Shown here one piece after another: positions 23,865 through 32,356 of a DNA stretch of 34,245 nt. This DNA comes from Flavobacteriales bacterium (GTDB lineage Bacteria; Bacteroidota; Bacteroidia; Flavobacteriales_F; PHOS-HE28), in the NCBI GenBank assembly GCA_016788295.1, contig JAEUSY010000018.1, positions 1-34,245 of the forward strand, read 5' to 3'. The notes under the pieces were generated by a model. It saw only the letters and a list, made by a program, of their open reading frames with translations, did not search any database and had not been told where the DNA came from. Both the position numbers and the translations under genes were made by a program. The stretch's first letter is position 1; each line of letters opens with the position of its first letter.

Positions 23865-25664
23865 TCAATCCACGCGGCGGAACACCAGTACGGTGCCGTT
23901 CGCAGCGCGCAAGGTGAGGTCGTTGTTGTGGAAGGTATAGCGGAGCGGCCCGCTGCCCAAGGCCTTGTGGAACGCCCGTTCAATGCGCTCCCCTGCCCCG
24001 GGGCAGGCACGCAGAGTGCGCATCAGATCGCCGAGGAACAAACCTTCGGGCGTAGCGGTGAACGGCCCGGAGATCCCGTTGCAGCCATCGCTGCCCACCA
24101 CGTGCCCATCGGCCACAAAGAACTCCAGACGGGGTCCTTCGCGAAAGAGCTTCTGGTCCACGCGCTTTCCATCCATGGTCATTAGCATCCAGATGTCGTG
24201 CAGGCGCACCGGTGGCAGGAACTCGCCAGTGCCGTAATGCCAGATGTGGGTGGAGGATGCATCAACGTTTCCGATCCGCACGGTCGTGGGAAAGGTGCCC
24301 GGGACTGCGTTCGCCGTATCGCTCACAACGACCGCGATCCGCGCGTTGTCGATCGTGCTCACATAGCGATAACCGCCGTTCTTCTCTTTTACCGGCGCGG
24401 AATAGGGGAATACCATGGGCGCCATGCCAACACGTTCCAGCACGAAACCTTGTTGTGCATGCACGGTGAGCAACCATCCATCACCTGCCGCATGGAACTC
24501 CACGCCTCGGAGCACATCGCGATGCCGGTCCAGCGTAAGCGTGTCGCGCTGGAGCGTTGGTAGTGCCTTCATCACCGGTACTGCCGGACCGTTGCGCTCC
24601 GCAAGGAACAAGTAGGCATCGGGCATGTGGTTCACGAACACGCGTTCACGTTGTTGCGGAAAGCGCGCACGGTAGGCGCTATCGGGCATCAGGGTGATGA
24701 TGGTGCCTGCGCGGGCGTAGTTGTTGGTGGGCGCATATGGCGGTGGAACGAAGTCGGGGAGCGTTCGCTGTACAAAGCCAGATGCCGAGCTGCCCAGGTA
24801 GTGCTGGTAGTTGCGCTGCGCTTTGCGGGTGGGCTTGTCCAGCTTGTTGTACACGTGGCGCGCCACCACGCGCTGCGAAAGGGGCAGTTCCTTCATGGCC
24901 GCCTTGCCGTCGGTGAAGGGATTGATGGCGTTGAAGTCCTCCACCGTTTGGATGCTCATCGGCGTTTCAGGCACCCAGTCCCAGGCGTTCACCACGTTGA
25001 AGGCCCATTCGCGCGTTACGCTCTCGTAGTGGTGTGCGAAGAAGAGGTTGCCGGGCTTGGGTGCGGCACTGGCGTAGGTCTTCAGGCGAAGGTCGCCAGG
25101 CAGCACACCACGCGCCCGCAGGTCCCACAGATGCGCGGTGAGCAGATAGGCCAATGCACCACCCTGGCTGTGCCCGGTGATGACCACATCGCGCACGCCG
25201 GCCGTGTACAGCGAGTCCACTTTTGGCAGGATGTCGCGCTGAAGGAAACCCAGGCCCACGGTCCAGCCCACATGCACAGCGGCTTGTGGATCATCGGCAA
25301 GTTGGTGTTCGAAGGTGAAGCCCTTTTCCAACTGCATCGAGCCTGTTGCGGGGATCATGGCCGCGTAGCCGTTGGCCAGCCAGCTCACCGCCTTGGCCGT
25401 GGTGCCGCGCAGGCTGATCACGGCCGTGCCCCGGTCGTCGGTGTGCAGCTCCCACATGTTCTCCAGGCCCATCACCGGCGAACGGTACACACGCCTGAAC
25501 CGGCTGCTGTGCGGTATGTCCAGACCGGGGATCACACTATCAACAAAGCTGCGGCCCACCTTCAGCAGCTCGGTGTATTCCTGCATGTCGAAGCCGGGCG
25601 CCAACCGCTGCGCAGCAACAGCGTGCATACATGAAATGAAGAGCAGGGCGAGAAGGGTACGCAT
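23865..25664 (-). CDS. Secreted class 3 lipase fused to a META/HslJ domain
   Basis: A 599-residue secreted protein. A signal peptide (1-18, ends HAVAA) precedes an alpha/beta-hydrolase lipase domain of the class 3 type (about 25-300): oxyanion block ISLRGTTAKA, nucleophile S166 in GHSQGG, a likely acid in NAWDWVPETP, and a candidate histidine in VARHVYNK. After a linker of about 180 residues comes a META/HslJ domain (about 485-599): IWMLMTMDGKRV, VGSDGCNGISG, LMRTLRACPG and a YTFHNNDLTLRAANGTV end. META domains occur in stress or outer-membrane proteins; fusion to a lipase is unusual. ATG 25664 gives the signal peptide; the frame stays open far upstream but overlaps the opposite gene. Confidence 0.88.
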   Translation of the reverse strand: MRTLLALLFISCMHAVAAQRLAPGFDMQEYTELLKVGRSFVDSVIPGLDIPHSSRFRRVYRSPVMGLENMWELHTDDRGTAVISLRGTTAKAVSWLANGYAAMIPATGSMQLEKGFTFEHQLADDPQAAVHVGWTVGLGFLQRDILPKVDSLYTAGVRDVVITGHSQGGALAYLLTAHLWDLRARGVLPGDLRLKTYASAAPKPGNLFFAHHYESVTREWAFNVVNAWDWVPETPMSIQTVEDFNAINPFTDGKAAMKELPLSQRVVARHVYNKLDKPTRKAQRNYQHYLGSSASGFVQRTLPDFVPPPYAPTNNYARAGTIITLMPDSAYRARFPQQRERVFVNHMPDAYLFLAERNGPAVPVMKALPTLQRDTLTLDRHRDVLRGVEFHAAGDGWLLTVHAQQGFVLERVGMAPMVFPYSAPVKEKNGGYRYVSTIDNARIAVVVSDTANAVPGTFPTTVRIGNVDASSTHIWHYGTGEFLPPVRLHDIWMLMTMDGKRVDQKLFREGPRLEFFVADGHVVGSDGCNGISGPFTATPEGLFLGDLMRTLRACPGAGERIERAFHKALGSGPLRYTFHNNDLTLRAANGTVLVFRRVD

Positions 25665-25682
25665 GTGTGGAAGCCTAGGCGA

Positions 25683-25690
25683 TGAAAGTA
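25683..25690 (-). promoter_or_regulatory. Probable promoter box (TACTTTCA), lipase gene
   Basis: On the minus strand this reads TACTTTCA within GCGTTACTTTCATCG, almost identical to the block before the serine hydrolase gene at 9933. It is 18 bases before the lipase ATG, in the 75-base divergent gap shared with the Sua5 gene. Confidence 0.45.
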
Positions 25691-25739
25691 ACGCACCGTC
25701 CTGTGCGGTGGTTCTTCCGTGGATGCGAACTTCGCGGCC

Positions 25740-26687
25740 ATGGCCACCATCGGCAACAATGTGCAACGCGCCGCCGAGCTTTTGCGCAACGGCGAGGCCG
25801 TGGCCATTCCCACGGAGACCGTCTACGGCCTTGCCGCGAACGCCTTCGATGAAGCCGCCGTGCTGAAGATCTTCTCCATCAAACAGCGCCCTTCGTTCGA
25901 TCCGCTCATTGTGCATGTGGCCCGCAAGGAGGATGTGCGGCGCGTGGTGCGCGAACTGCCGCCTGGTGCCGAGGCGCTGATGGAGGCCTTCTGGCCCGGA
26001 CCGCTCACGTTGGTGCTGCCCAAACACGCCGCCGTTCCCGATCTGGTCACCAGCGGCCTCGATACCGTGGGCGTGCGTATGCCGGACCATCCGCTCACGC
26101 GGCAGTTGCTGGAGGATCTCGAATTCCCGCTGGCGGCCCCCAGCGCCAACCCGTTCGGCTACGTAAGCCCCACCACGGCGCAACATGTGGCCGATCAGTT
26201 GGGCGACAAGGTGCCCTACATCCTGGACGGTGGTGCGTGCAGTGTGGGCGTGGAATCCACCATTGTGGGCTGGGACAGTGGCCACTGGCATCTCTACCGT
26301 CCAGGTGGCATCGCGCTCGAGGCCATCGAGGCCGTCATCGGTCGCGTGGAGCCTGCCGTGAAGCACGTGCTGCCCGTGGCGCCCGGCATGTTGGCCAGCC
26401 ACTATGCCCCCAAGAAGCCCGTGCATGTGGGCGATGTTCCAGCCTTGTTGCGGCGCTTTGCGGGCAGGGCGGTCGGGGTCATCAGCTTTCGCACCGAATA
26501 CCCCGGCCATCGCTGCGAGGTGTTGTCCGAGTCCGGCGATCTGGCTGAAGCCGCACGTCACCTCTTTGCCGTGCTGCGCGACATGGACACCAGCGACTGC
26601 GCCGTCATCGTGGCCGAGGAGTTCCCCAACGAGGGCCTGGGCCGCGCCATCAACGATCGCCTGCGCCGGGCCGCCGCCGCCCGATAG
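25740..26687 (+). CDS. tsaC: L-threonylcarbamoyladenylate synthase, Sua5 type
   Basis: A 315-residue Sua5/YrdC-type enzyme. It makes threonylcarbamoyl-AMP from threonine, bicarbonate and ATP, the first step of t6A formation at position 37 of ANN-decoding tRNAs. The YrdC domain shows PTETVYGLAANAF (24-36), IKQRPSFDPLIVHV (47-60), FWPGPLTLVLP and APSANPFGYVSPTTAQHV. The extra C-terminal part with APGMLASHYAPKKPVHV marks the two-domain Sua5 form, longer than the short TsaC. I chose ATG 25740; an in-frame GTG at 25719 is possible. It is divergent from the lipase gene. Confidence 0.93.
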   Translation: MATIGNNVQRAAELLRNGEAVAIPTETVYGLAANAFDEAAVLKIFSIKQRPSFDPLIVHVARKEDVRRVVRELPPGAEALMEAFWPGPLTLVLPKHAAVPDLVTSGLDTVGVRMPDHPLTRQLLEDLEFPLAAPSANPFGYVSPTTAQHVADQLGDKVPYILDGGACSVGVESTIVGWDSGHWHLYRPGGIALEAIEAVIGRVEPAVKHVLPVAPGMLASHYAPKKPVHVGDVPALLRRFAGRAVGVISFRTEYPGHRCEVLSESGDLAEAARHLFAVLRDMDTSDCAVIVAEEFPNEGLGRAINDRLRRAAAAR

Positions 26688-26828
26688 GTACCGACGCTCC
26701 CGGTCGGATCCCCAAGGAAATTCGTCGAGATCTTGAGCACGGAGGCCGCGTGCCGGATACTCCCCGTGTCGAAAGCGCCGTTCACCACAGTATCTTCAGG
26801 GGCCGCATCACCCACTAACCACCATTCC

Positions 26829-27215
26829 ATGAGCACCACTCTGAACACCCGGGAATTGACGTTGGTGTACAACAGCACCACCAGCGAAGGACGCAAGGCG
26901 CTGGCCTACGCGGTCTCCTTGTCGCCGAAAGTGAACCGCCAGGATGTGAACGAGGTGCAGCTCAGCACCACCTTCGTGCGCCAGGTGCTGAAACAGTTGA
27001 ACGTGCGCCCCAAGGACCTGCTGAACCGCGCACATCCGTATTACCAGGAGCACCTGCGCGGTCGCGACCTGGACACCGAGGGCTGGCTGCAGGTGGTGGC
27101 ACACAACCCCGATCTGCTGAAAGCCCCCATTGCCCTGCTGGGCGACAAGGCCGTGGTGTGCGAACCGGCGTCGCTGATCTACACCCTCACCGAGGCGCAG
27201 CGCAAGGCCGGCTGA
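26829..27215 (+). CDS. ArsC/Spx-like thioredoxin-fold protein without catalytic cysteine
   Basis: A 128-residue protein with the outline of the ArsC family: an N-terminal strand ELTLVYNSTTSEGRKALAYA, a middle segment QVLKQLNVRPKDLLNRAHPY, then EGWLQVVAHNPDLLKAPIAL and GDKAVVCEPASL, as in the arsenate reductase C-terminal half. The active-site cysteine of true ArsC (CxxxR/S loop) is replaced by serine/threonine in YNSTTSEG, and the only cysteine is near the C-terminus, so arsenate reduction is unlikely. Homologues of this kind are common in Bacteroidota. ATG 26829 begins the conserved part. TATCTTCA at 26791, a weak promoter-like match, lies 30 bases upstream. Function unknown. Confidence 0.75.
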   Translation: MSTTLNTRELTLVYNSTTSEGRKALAYAVSLSPKVNRQDVNEVQLSTTFVRQVLKQLNVRPKDLLNRAHPYYQEHLRGRDLDTEGWLQVVAHNPDLLKAPIALLGDKAVVCEPASLIYTLTEAQRKAG

Positions 27216-27244
27216 TCGGTCCGTTCGTTTCTCCGGGGAAGCGC

Positions 27245-27252
27245 GATCTTTG
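27245..27252 (+). promoter_or_regulatory. Possible -7 promoter box (GATCTTTG), dxr-rseP
   Basis: GATCTTTG, one mismatch to TAnnTTTG, lies in the 105-base gap after the ArsC-like gene and 68 bases before the dxr ATG. It may start a dxr-rseP transcript with a moderate leader. Confidence 0.35.
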
Positions 27253-27320
27253 CACGCTTTCATCCGTCCGTCATGTGATCCCGTTCTCATGGGCACATGG
27301 TCGAACGGATACACGGGCAC

Positions 27321-28484
27321 ATGAAGAAGATCGCCATCCTCGGTTCCACCGGGTCCATCGGTACGCAGGCACTGGACGTGGTGCGTGACCAGCCGGAACG
27401 CTTCCAAGTGGAGCTGCTCACCTGCGGCAACAACGTGGACCTGCTCATCAAGCAGGCGCTCGAGTTCAAGCCCAACGCCGTGGTGATCGGCGACCCGGCC
27501 AAGCTTGAGGCCGTGAAGGAGGTGCTCTTCCCTGCGGGCATCAAGGCCTACGCCGGTGCCGAGGCGCTGGAACAGGCCGTCACCATGGAAGGCATCGACC
27601 TGGTGCTTACCGCGTTGGTGGGCTACGCCGGGTTGCGCCCCACCTTGGCCGCCATCGCAGCGGGCAAACACATTGCACTGGCCAACAAGGAAACGCTGGT
27701 GGTGGCCGGCGAACTGGTCACGCAGGCCGCGCGGGAGAAGGGAGTGAACATCTACCCCGTGGACAGCGAGCACAGCGCCATCTTCCAATGCCTGGCCGGC
27801 GAGTGGCACAACCCCATCGAGAAGATCGTGCTCACGGCCAGTGGTGGCCCGTTCCGCGGACGCACCCGCGAGCAGCTCGCCACGGTCACCAAGGCACAAG
27901 CGCTCAAACACCCCAATTGGGACATGGGCGCCAAGATCACCATCGACAGTGCCAGCCTCATGAACAAGGGCCTGGAGGCCATCGAGGCCAAGTGGCTCTT
28001 CAACCTGCGCAAGGACCAGATCGACATCATCGTCCACCCGCAGAGCATCATCCATAGCATCGTGCAGTTCCACGATGGCAGCATGAAGGCGCAGATGGGC
28101 CTGCCCGATATGAAGCTGCCCATCCAGTATGCCATGGCCTACCCGGACCGCCTGCCCACCACTTGGCCGCGCTTCGATTTCCTGAACTACCCGGCGCTCA
28201 CCTTCGAGCAGCCCGACCTTGAGACCTTCCGCAACCTGGCCCTGGCGCTCGATGCGCTGGACAAAGGCGGCAATGCGCCCTGTGTGCTCAACGCCGCCAA
28301 CGAGGTGGCCGTGGAGCTCTTCCTCAAGGATGCCATCGGCTTCCTGCAGATGAGCGACCTGGTGGAGCATTGCCTCGTGAACGTACCCCACATCAACAAC
28401 CCTTCGCTTACCGACCTCGAGGCCAGTGACGCCGAAGCGCGTCGCGTGGCACGGGCCGGACTTCCCGCCGCATGGACATCCTGA
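27321..28484 (+). CDS. dxr: 1-deoxy-D-xylulose 5-phosphate reductoisomerase
   Basis: A 387-residue Dxr, second enzyme of the MEP isoprenoid pathway, converting DXP to MEP with NADPH and a divalent metal. The NADPH-binding loop GSTGSIGTQAL lies at residues 8-18, LANKETLVVAGEL at about 120-132, and the metal ligands are D148 and E150 in PVDSEHSAIFQC and E218 in ASLMNKGLEAIEA. TASGGPFRG and VHPQSIIHSIVQFHDGS are also present. The ATG at 27321 gives the exact family start KKIAILGSTG; an ATG at 27297 adds eight unconserved residues. The 3' end overlaps rseP by 13 bases. Confidence 0.97.
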   Translation: MKKIAILGSTGSIGTQALDVVRDQPERFQVELLTCGNNVDLLIKQALEFKPNAVVIGDPAKLEAVKEVLFPAGIKAYAGAEALEQAVTMEGIDLVLTALVGYAGLRPTLAAIAAGKHIALANKETLVVAGELVTQAAREKGVNIYPVDSEHSAIFQCLAGEWHNPIEKIVLTASGGPFRGRTREQLATVTKAQALKHPNWDMGAKITIDSASLMNKGLEAIEAKWLFNLRKDQIDIIVHPQSIIHSIVQFHDGSMKAQMGLPDMKLPIQYAMAYPDRLPTTWPRFDFLNYPALTFEQPDLETFRNLALALDALDKGGNAPCVLNAANEVAVELFLKDAIGFLQMSDLVEHCLVNVPHINNPSLTDLEASDAEARRVARAGLPAAWTS

Positions 28485-29809
28485 TCAAAGGAGCACAGCT
28501 CATCCTCAGCCTCAGCATCCTGGTGGTGCTGCATGAGCTGGGCCACTTCATTCCCGCCCGCCTCTTCGGCACCCGCGTAGAGAAGTTCTACCTCTTCTTC
28601 GACCCCTGGTTCTCCCTGTGGAAGAAGAAGTGGAAGGGTACCGAGTTCGGTATCGGCTGGGTGCCGTTCGGGGGCTACGTGAAGATCAGCGGCATGATCG
28701 ACGAGAGCATGGACAAGGAGCAATTGTCCAAGCCCGCCGAGCCATGGGAGTTCCGCAGCAAACCCGCCTGGCAGCGCCTCATCATCATGGTGGGCGGTGT
28801 AACGGTGAACCTGCTGCTGGGCATGGCCATCTACATCGGCATCCTGTGGGCGTGGGGGCGTGATCACCTGCCCTTGGAGAACGTAGTGTACGGCGTGCAT
28901 GCCAGCGAAGTGATGAAGGCCCAGGGCGTGCAGGATGGCGACCGCTTGGTGGCCATCGACGGGCATACGCCGAAGACCATCGAGGAGGTATCGCGCGCCA
29001 TCCTCATCGATGAGGCCCGCACCCTCACGGTTGAACGCAACGGCACGCGGCAGGACATCGCGCTCAGCCCGGCCGTGCACGACAGTATCCTGGCGAGCGG
29101 CGAGAAACAACTGTTCGCCGTGCGCCTGCCCTTCTACATCCAGGCCATGGAACCCGGCAAGCCCGCAGCGGGCAGCGATCTCCGCGTGGGCGATCGGTTG
29201 TTGGCCGTGAATGAAGAGCCCACGCCCTTCTTCGAGGACTTCCGCCGCTCGGTGGGCACCCACAAGGGAGAGCAGGTGCGGCTCACGGCACTGCGCGGCA
29301 ACGATACCGTGCAGGTCGCGCTCACCGTGGATCCCGCAGGGGTCATTGGTGCGCGCCCCATGGGCCTCGATTCGCTCATTGCGCGCGGCCATGGGTTCAA
29401 GCTGGAGCACGAGCGCTTCAACTTCATCTCCGCCATTCCCGCTGGCATCGCCTATGGCGTGGAAACGCTGGGCGGTTACGTGCGTTCGCTCAAGCTCCTA
29501 TTCTCACGCAGTGGCGCCAGCCAGATCGGTGGCTTCGGTTCCATCGGCGGCCTCTTCAGCCCCACGTGGGATTGGCAGGTGTTCTGGAACATGACCGCCT
29601 TCCTCAGCATCATCCTCGCCTTCATGAACATCCTGCCCATTCCTGCACTGGACGGTGGCCACGTGGTGTTCCTGCTGTACGAGATGGTGACACGCCGTCC
29701 GCCCAACCAGCGCGTGCTGGAAGTGGCACAGATGATCGGCATGGTGCTCCTGCTCGGCCTGCTGCTCTTCGCCAACGGCAACGACCTGTTCAAGGCCCTC
29801 TTGAACTGA
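28472..29809 (+). CDS. rseP: RseP-type site-2 zinc metalloprotease
   Basis: A 445-residue intramembrane protease. The first helix holds the zinc motif HELGH (21-25), the beta-loop has GIGWVPFGGYVKISGM, and the second site is LPIPALDGGH (D at about 394) in the third helix. Between them are two PDZ-like regions (about 125-205, with GVQDGDRLVAIDGHTP; about 220-290, with GDRLLAVNEEPTP). In other bacteria RseP cleaves anti-sigma factors and leftover signal peptides. The dxr-rseP pairing is usual in Bacteroidota and many other bacteria. Start ATG 28472 lies inside the dxr 3' end, so translation is coupled. Confidence 0.96.
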   Translation: MDILIKGAQLILSLSILVVLHELGHFIPARLFGTRVEKFYLFFDPWFSLWKKKWKGTEFGIGWVPFGGYVKISGMIDESMDKEQLSKPAEPWEFRSKPAWQRLIIMVGGVTVNLLLGMAIYIGILWAWGRDHLPLENVVYGVHASEVMKAQGVQDGDRLVAIDGHTPKTIEEVSRAILIDEARTLTVERNGTRQDIALSPAVHDSILASGEKQLFAVRLPFYIQAMEPGKPAAGSDLRVGDRLLAVNEEPTPFFEDFRRSVGTHKGEQVRLTALRGNDTVQVALTVDPAGVIGARPMGLDSLIARGHGFKLEHERFNFISAIPAGIAYGVETLGGYVRSLKLLFSRSGASQIGGFGSIGGLFSPTWDWQVFWNMTAFLSIILAFMNILPIPALDGGHVVFLLYEMVTRRPPNQRVLEVAQMIGMVLLLGLLLFANGNDLFKALLN

Positions 29810-29825
29810 TGCCCGCCTGATCGCC

Positions 29826-31898
29826 ATGGGCTTCCGCGACTTCTTCCAGCACCTGGCGCACGAGTTCGCGTTGCCCCTGCAGAACCCCGTTCTGGTCTTC
29901 TGCGTGGCGCTCTTCATCATCCTGCTCGCACCCCTCATCCTGCGCCAGCTCAGGGTGCCGGGTGTCATCGGCCTCATCATCTCCGGGGTCATCATCGGCC
30001 CGCACGCCCTCAACATCCTGGAGAAGAACAGCGCGGTGGACCTCTTCAGCACCATCGGCCTGCTCTACATCATGTTCATCGCGGGCCTCGAGCTGGACAT
30101 GGACGAGTTCCGCCGCCACCGCAACAAGAGCCTGTGGTTCGGCCTCTTCACCTTCGCCATCCCGTTCGCGCTCGGCTATCCGGTGCTGCGTTTTGTACTG
30201 GGCTATGGCGAGTCCGCCAGTTTCCTCACCGCCAGCATGTTCGCCACGCACACGCTGGTGGCCTATCCCATCGTCTCCAAGTTCGGCATCAGTCGCCACC
30301 AGGCCGTGGCCATCACCGTGGGCGGCACCATCCTCACCGATACCGCCGTGCTGCTGCTCTTCGCGGTGATCATGGGCTCCGAGGGCGGTGGCCTCACCCG
30401 CGAGTTCTGGATCCGCTTGGGTTCGTCCATGGCGCTCTTCCTGCTCTTCATGTTCATGGTGCTGCCACGCATTGCGCGCTGGTTCTTCAGTCGCCTGGAG
30501 AGCGAGAAGACCTCGCACTACGTGTTCGTGCTCGCCGCCGTGTTCTTCGCCGCCTTTCTGGCCCAGGTGGCCGGCGTGGAGCCCATCATCGGCGCCTTCG
30601 TGGCGGGGCTCTCGCTCAACCGCCTCATCCCGCACAGCTCCGCGCTCATGAACCGGCTCGAGTTCGTGGGCAACGCGCTCTTCATCCCCTTCTTCCTCAT
30701 CAGCGTGGGCATGATCGTGGATGTGCGCGTGCTCACCAAGGGCCCCACCGCGCTCTGGGTGGCCGCCGTGCTCACCGTGGTGGCGCTGCTTGGAAAATGG
30801 TTGGCCGCTTTGCTGGCCCAGCTGGTGTTCCGCTTCTCCGGCCCGCAACGCCAGCTCATCTTCGGCCTCAGCAGTTCGCACGCCGCCGCCACGCTCGCCA
30901 TCATCCTCGTGGGCTTCAAGGCGGGCATCATCGACGAGAACATCCTCAACGGCACCATCATCCTCATCCTCGTCACCTGCCTGGTGGCCAGCTTCGCCAC
31001 AGAGGCCGCCGCCAAGCGCATCGTGCTGGCCGGCGAGGTGGAGCTGCCCGGCAACAGCGGCAGGCCCGAGGCTCAGCGCGAACGGATCCTCATCCCCTGC
31101 GCCGAACCCGCCTCCGCACCTCCGCTGCTCGATCTCGCCGTTATGCTGCGCGAGAACAAGGGCGATCAACCCATCACGCTGGTGAACGTGGTGGAGAACG
31201 ACGACCGCGCCGAATCACGTGCCCCGCGCATGCAGCGCTTGCTGGCCGAGCAGGCCCGCTATGCCGCCGCCAGCGAGACCAAGGTGCAGGCGGTGGTCAC
31301 CATAGACAACAACGTGTCCGGTGGCATCATCCGCATTGCCAAGGAGACCAACAGCAACCTCATCCTGCTGGGCTGGAGCGATCGCGTTACGCTGCTCGAG
31401 CGCCTCTTCGGCCCCAAAACGGACACGCTGCTGCGCAACTACCACAAGCTGGTGCTGGTCACCCGCCTCATGCGCGCCCTCAGTGCCCATCGCCGCATCC
31501 TCCTGCTCTGCCCGCCACTGGCCGAGCGCGAGCCGGGCTTCGGGCAGTGGGTGGGCAAGGTGCATCGGCTGGCCAAGGAACTGGGCCTGCGTGTGGACAT
31601 GCTCTGCACGCCCGCCACACACACCGCGGTGCTCGCCGAGGCCCAGGAACAGCGCCTCGGCTTCGAGCCGGCCCTTATTCCGCAGAACGAGGAGCCCGAT
31701 GCCGAAATGCTCCTGGCCCGCCACAGCACCAGTACCGACCTGGTGGTGGTGGTCAGCGCCCGGCCCCGCTCCATTTCCTACAGCCCCGCCATGGACCAGC
31801 TGCCACGCCGCGTGGACAAGCAGTTCCCCGATATCTCGTTGATGATGGTGTACCCCGCCACCGCCGAGGGGGTGGACCACATCCTGGAGCTGGACTGA
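29826..31898 (+). CDS. CPA2 cation/proton antiporter with USP-like C-terminal domains
   Basis: A 690-residue protein. Residues 1 to about 410 form a 12-13 helix monovalent cation:proton antiporter-2 (Kef/NapA-like) domain: LRVPGVIGLIISGVIIGPH, LLYIMFIAGLELD, SMFATHTLVAYP, GGTILTDTAVLLL (with the core TD pair) and IIGAFVAGLSLNR. The cytosolic part (about 420-690) resembles tandem universal stress protein folds: ERILIPCAEPA, SNLILLGWSDR, LVLVTRL and a second unit ending near residue 688. No RCK/TrkA-N nucleotide-binding motif is visible. It lies 16 bases after rseP. A role in pH or sodium/potassium homeostasis is inferred. Ion selectivity cannot be told from sequence. Confidence 0.9.
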   Translation: MGFRDFFQHLAHEFALPLQNPVLVFCVALFIILLAPLILRQLRVPGVIGLIISGVIIGPHALNILEKNSAVDLFSTIGLLYIMFIAGLELDMDEFRRHRNKSLWFGLFTFAIPFALGYPVLRFVLGYGESASFLTASMFATHTLVAYPIVSKFGISRHQAVAITVGGTILTDTAVLLLFAVIMGSEGGGLTREFWIRLGSSMALFLLFMFMVLPRIARWFFSRLESEKTSHYVFVLAAVFFAAFLAQVAGVEPIIGAFVAGLSLNRLIPHSSALMNRLEFVGNALFIPFFLISVGMIVDVRVLTKGPTALWVAAVLTVVALLGKWLAALLAQLVFRFSGPQRQLIFGLSSSHAAATLAIILVGFKAGIIDENILNGTIILILVTCLVASFATEAAAKRIVLAGEVELPGNSGRPEAQRERILIPCAEPASAPPLLDLAVMLRENKGDQPITLVNVVENDDRAESRAPRMQRLLAEQARYAAASETKVQAVVTIDNNVSGGIIRIAKETNSNLILLGWSDRVTLLERLFGPKTDTLLRNYHKLVLVTRLMRALSAHRRILLLCPPLAEREPGFGQWVGKVHRLAKELGLRVDMLCTPATHTAVLAEAQEQRLGFEPALIPQNEEPDAEMLLARHSTSTDLVVVVSARPRSISYSPAMDQLPRRVDKQFPDISLMMVYPATAEGVDHILELD

Positions 31899-31940
31899 CC
31901 CCGCCGGGAACCTTGGTGCGCCCGTGGCGTACAAGGGCCC

Positions 31941-32300
31941 ATGCCGCATGTGATACTGATCGAGGACGATGCCCTGGTACGCACCCTGCTGGAGAAGCGC
32001 CTGGTGCTGGCCGGCTGGCGGGTCACCGCCCTGCGCGATGGGCGCGCCCTCACCACGGTCGCCACCGAAGACCCCGCCGACCTCATCCTGCTGGACCTTG
32101 GCCTGCCCCATGTGGACGGCCTCAGCCTGCTGGAGGACCTTCGCGGCCGCGGCATCACCACGCCCATCCTGGTGCTTACCGCCTACGAGCTCCCCCACTT
32201 GCACGCCACTGTGCGCAGTACAGGCGCTAACGAACTATTGCAGAAACCGTACGATCAGGAGGAGCTCATCGCGCGCATGCAGCGGTTGCTGGCGGCGTAG
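31941..32300 (+). CDS. Single-domain response regulator (CheY-like)
   Basis: A 119-residue receiver domain with no output domain. The acidic pocket is E8, D9 and D10 (LIEDD), the phosphoacceptor D52 in ILLDLGLPHVDG, the switch threonine T80 in LVLTAYE and the lysine K102 in LLQKPYDQEE. All catalytic residues are present, so it can be phosphorylated. No histidine kinase is in the window. It starts 42 bases after the antiporter and may be on its transcript; a link to the antiporter is guesswork. Output must be by protein contact. Confidence 0.92.
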   Translation: MPHVILIEDDALVRTLLEKRLVLAGWRVTALRDGRALTTVATEDPADLILLDLGLPHVDGLSLLEDLRGRGITTPILVLTAYELPHLHATVRSTGANELLQKPYDQEELIARMQRLLAA

Positions 32301-32319
32301 ATCCTTGTTCGTTCAGAGC

Positions 32320-32343
32320 GGCGGCCACGTCCTACAGGCCGCC
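32320..32343. terminator. GC-rich hairpin between convergent genes
   Basis: GGCGGCC (32320-32326) and GGCCGCC (32337-32343) form a 7-base stem with a 10-base loop, between the response regulator stop (32300) and the opposing T9SS cargo stop (32357). There is no T-run on either strand, so it is at best an atypical bidirectional terminator. Confidence 0.35.
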
Positions 32344-32356
32344 CCAAAGCTGAATT

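Noticed and set aside
25665..26561. Extension of the lipase frame by 299 codons upstream of the signal peptide
   Set aside because: The added part lies antisense to the Sua5 gene and is shadow-like; a signal peptide and a promoter-like box define the start at 25664.
26691..26710. Small inverted repeat CCGAC/GTCGG after the Sua5 gene
   Set aside because: Five bases of pairing without a T-run are expected by chance in GC-rich DNA, so I do not call it a terminator.
30134..32230. A 698-codon open frame on the plus strand overlapping the antiporter and response regulator
   Set aside because: It is the +2 shadow of a strongly G/C-ending coding region: its product is Arg/His/Pro/Gly-rich without domains, while the overlapping frames have clear motifs.
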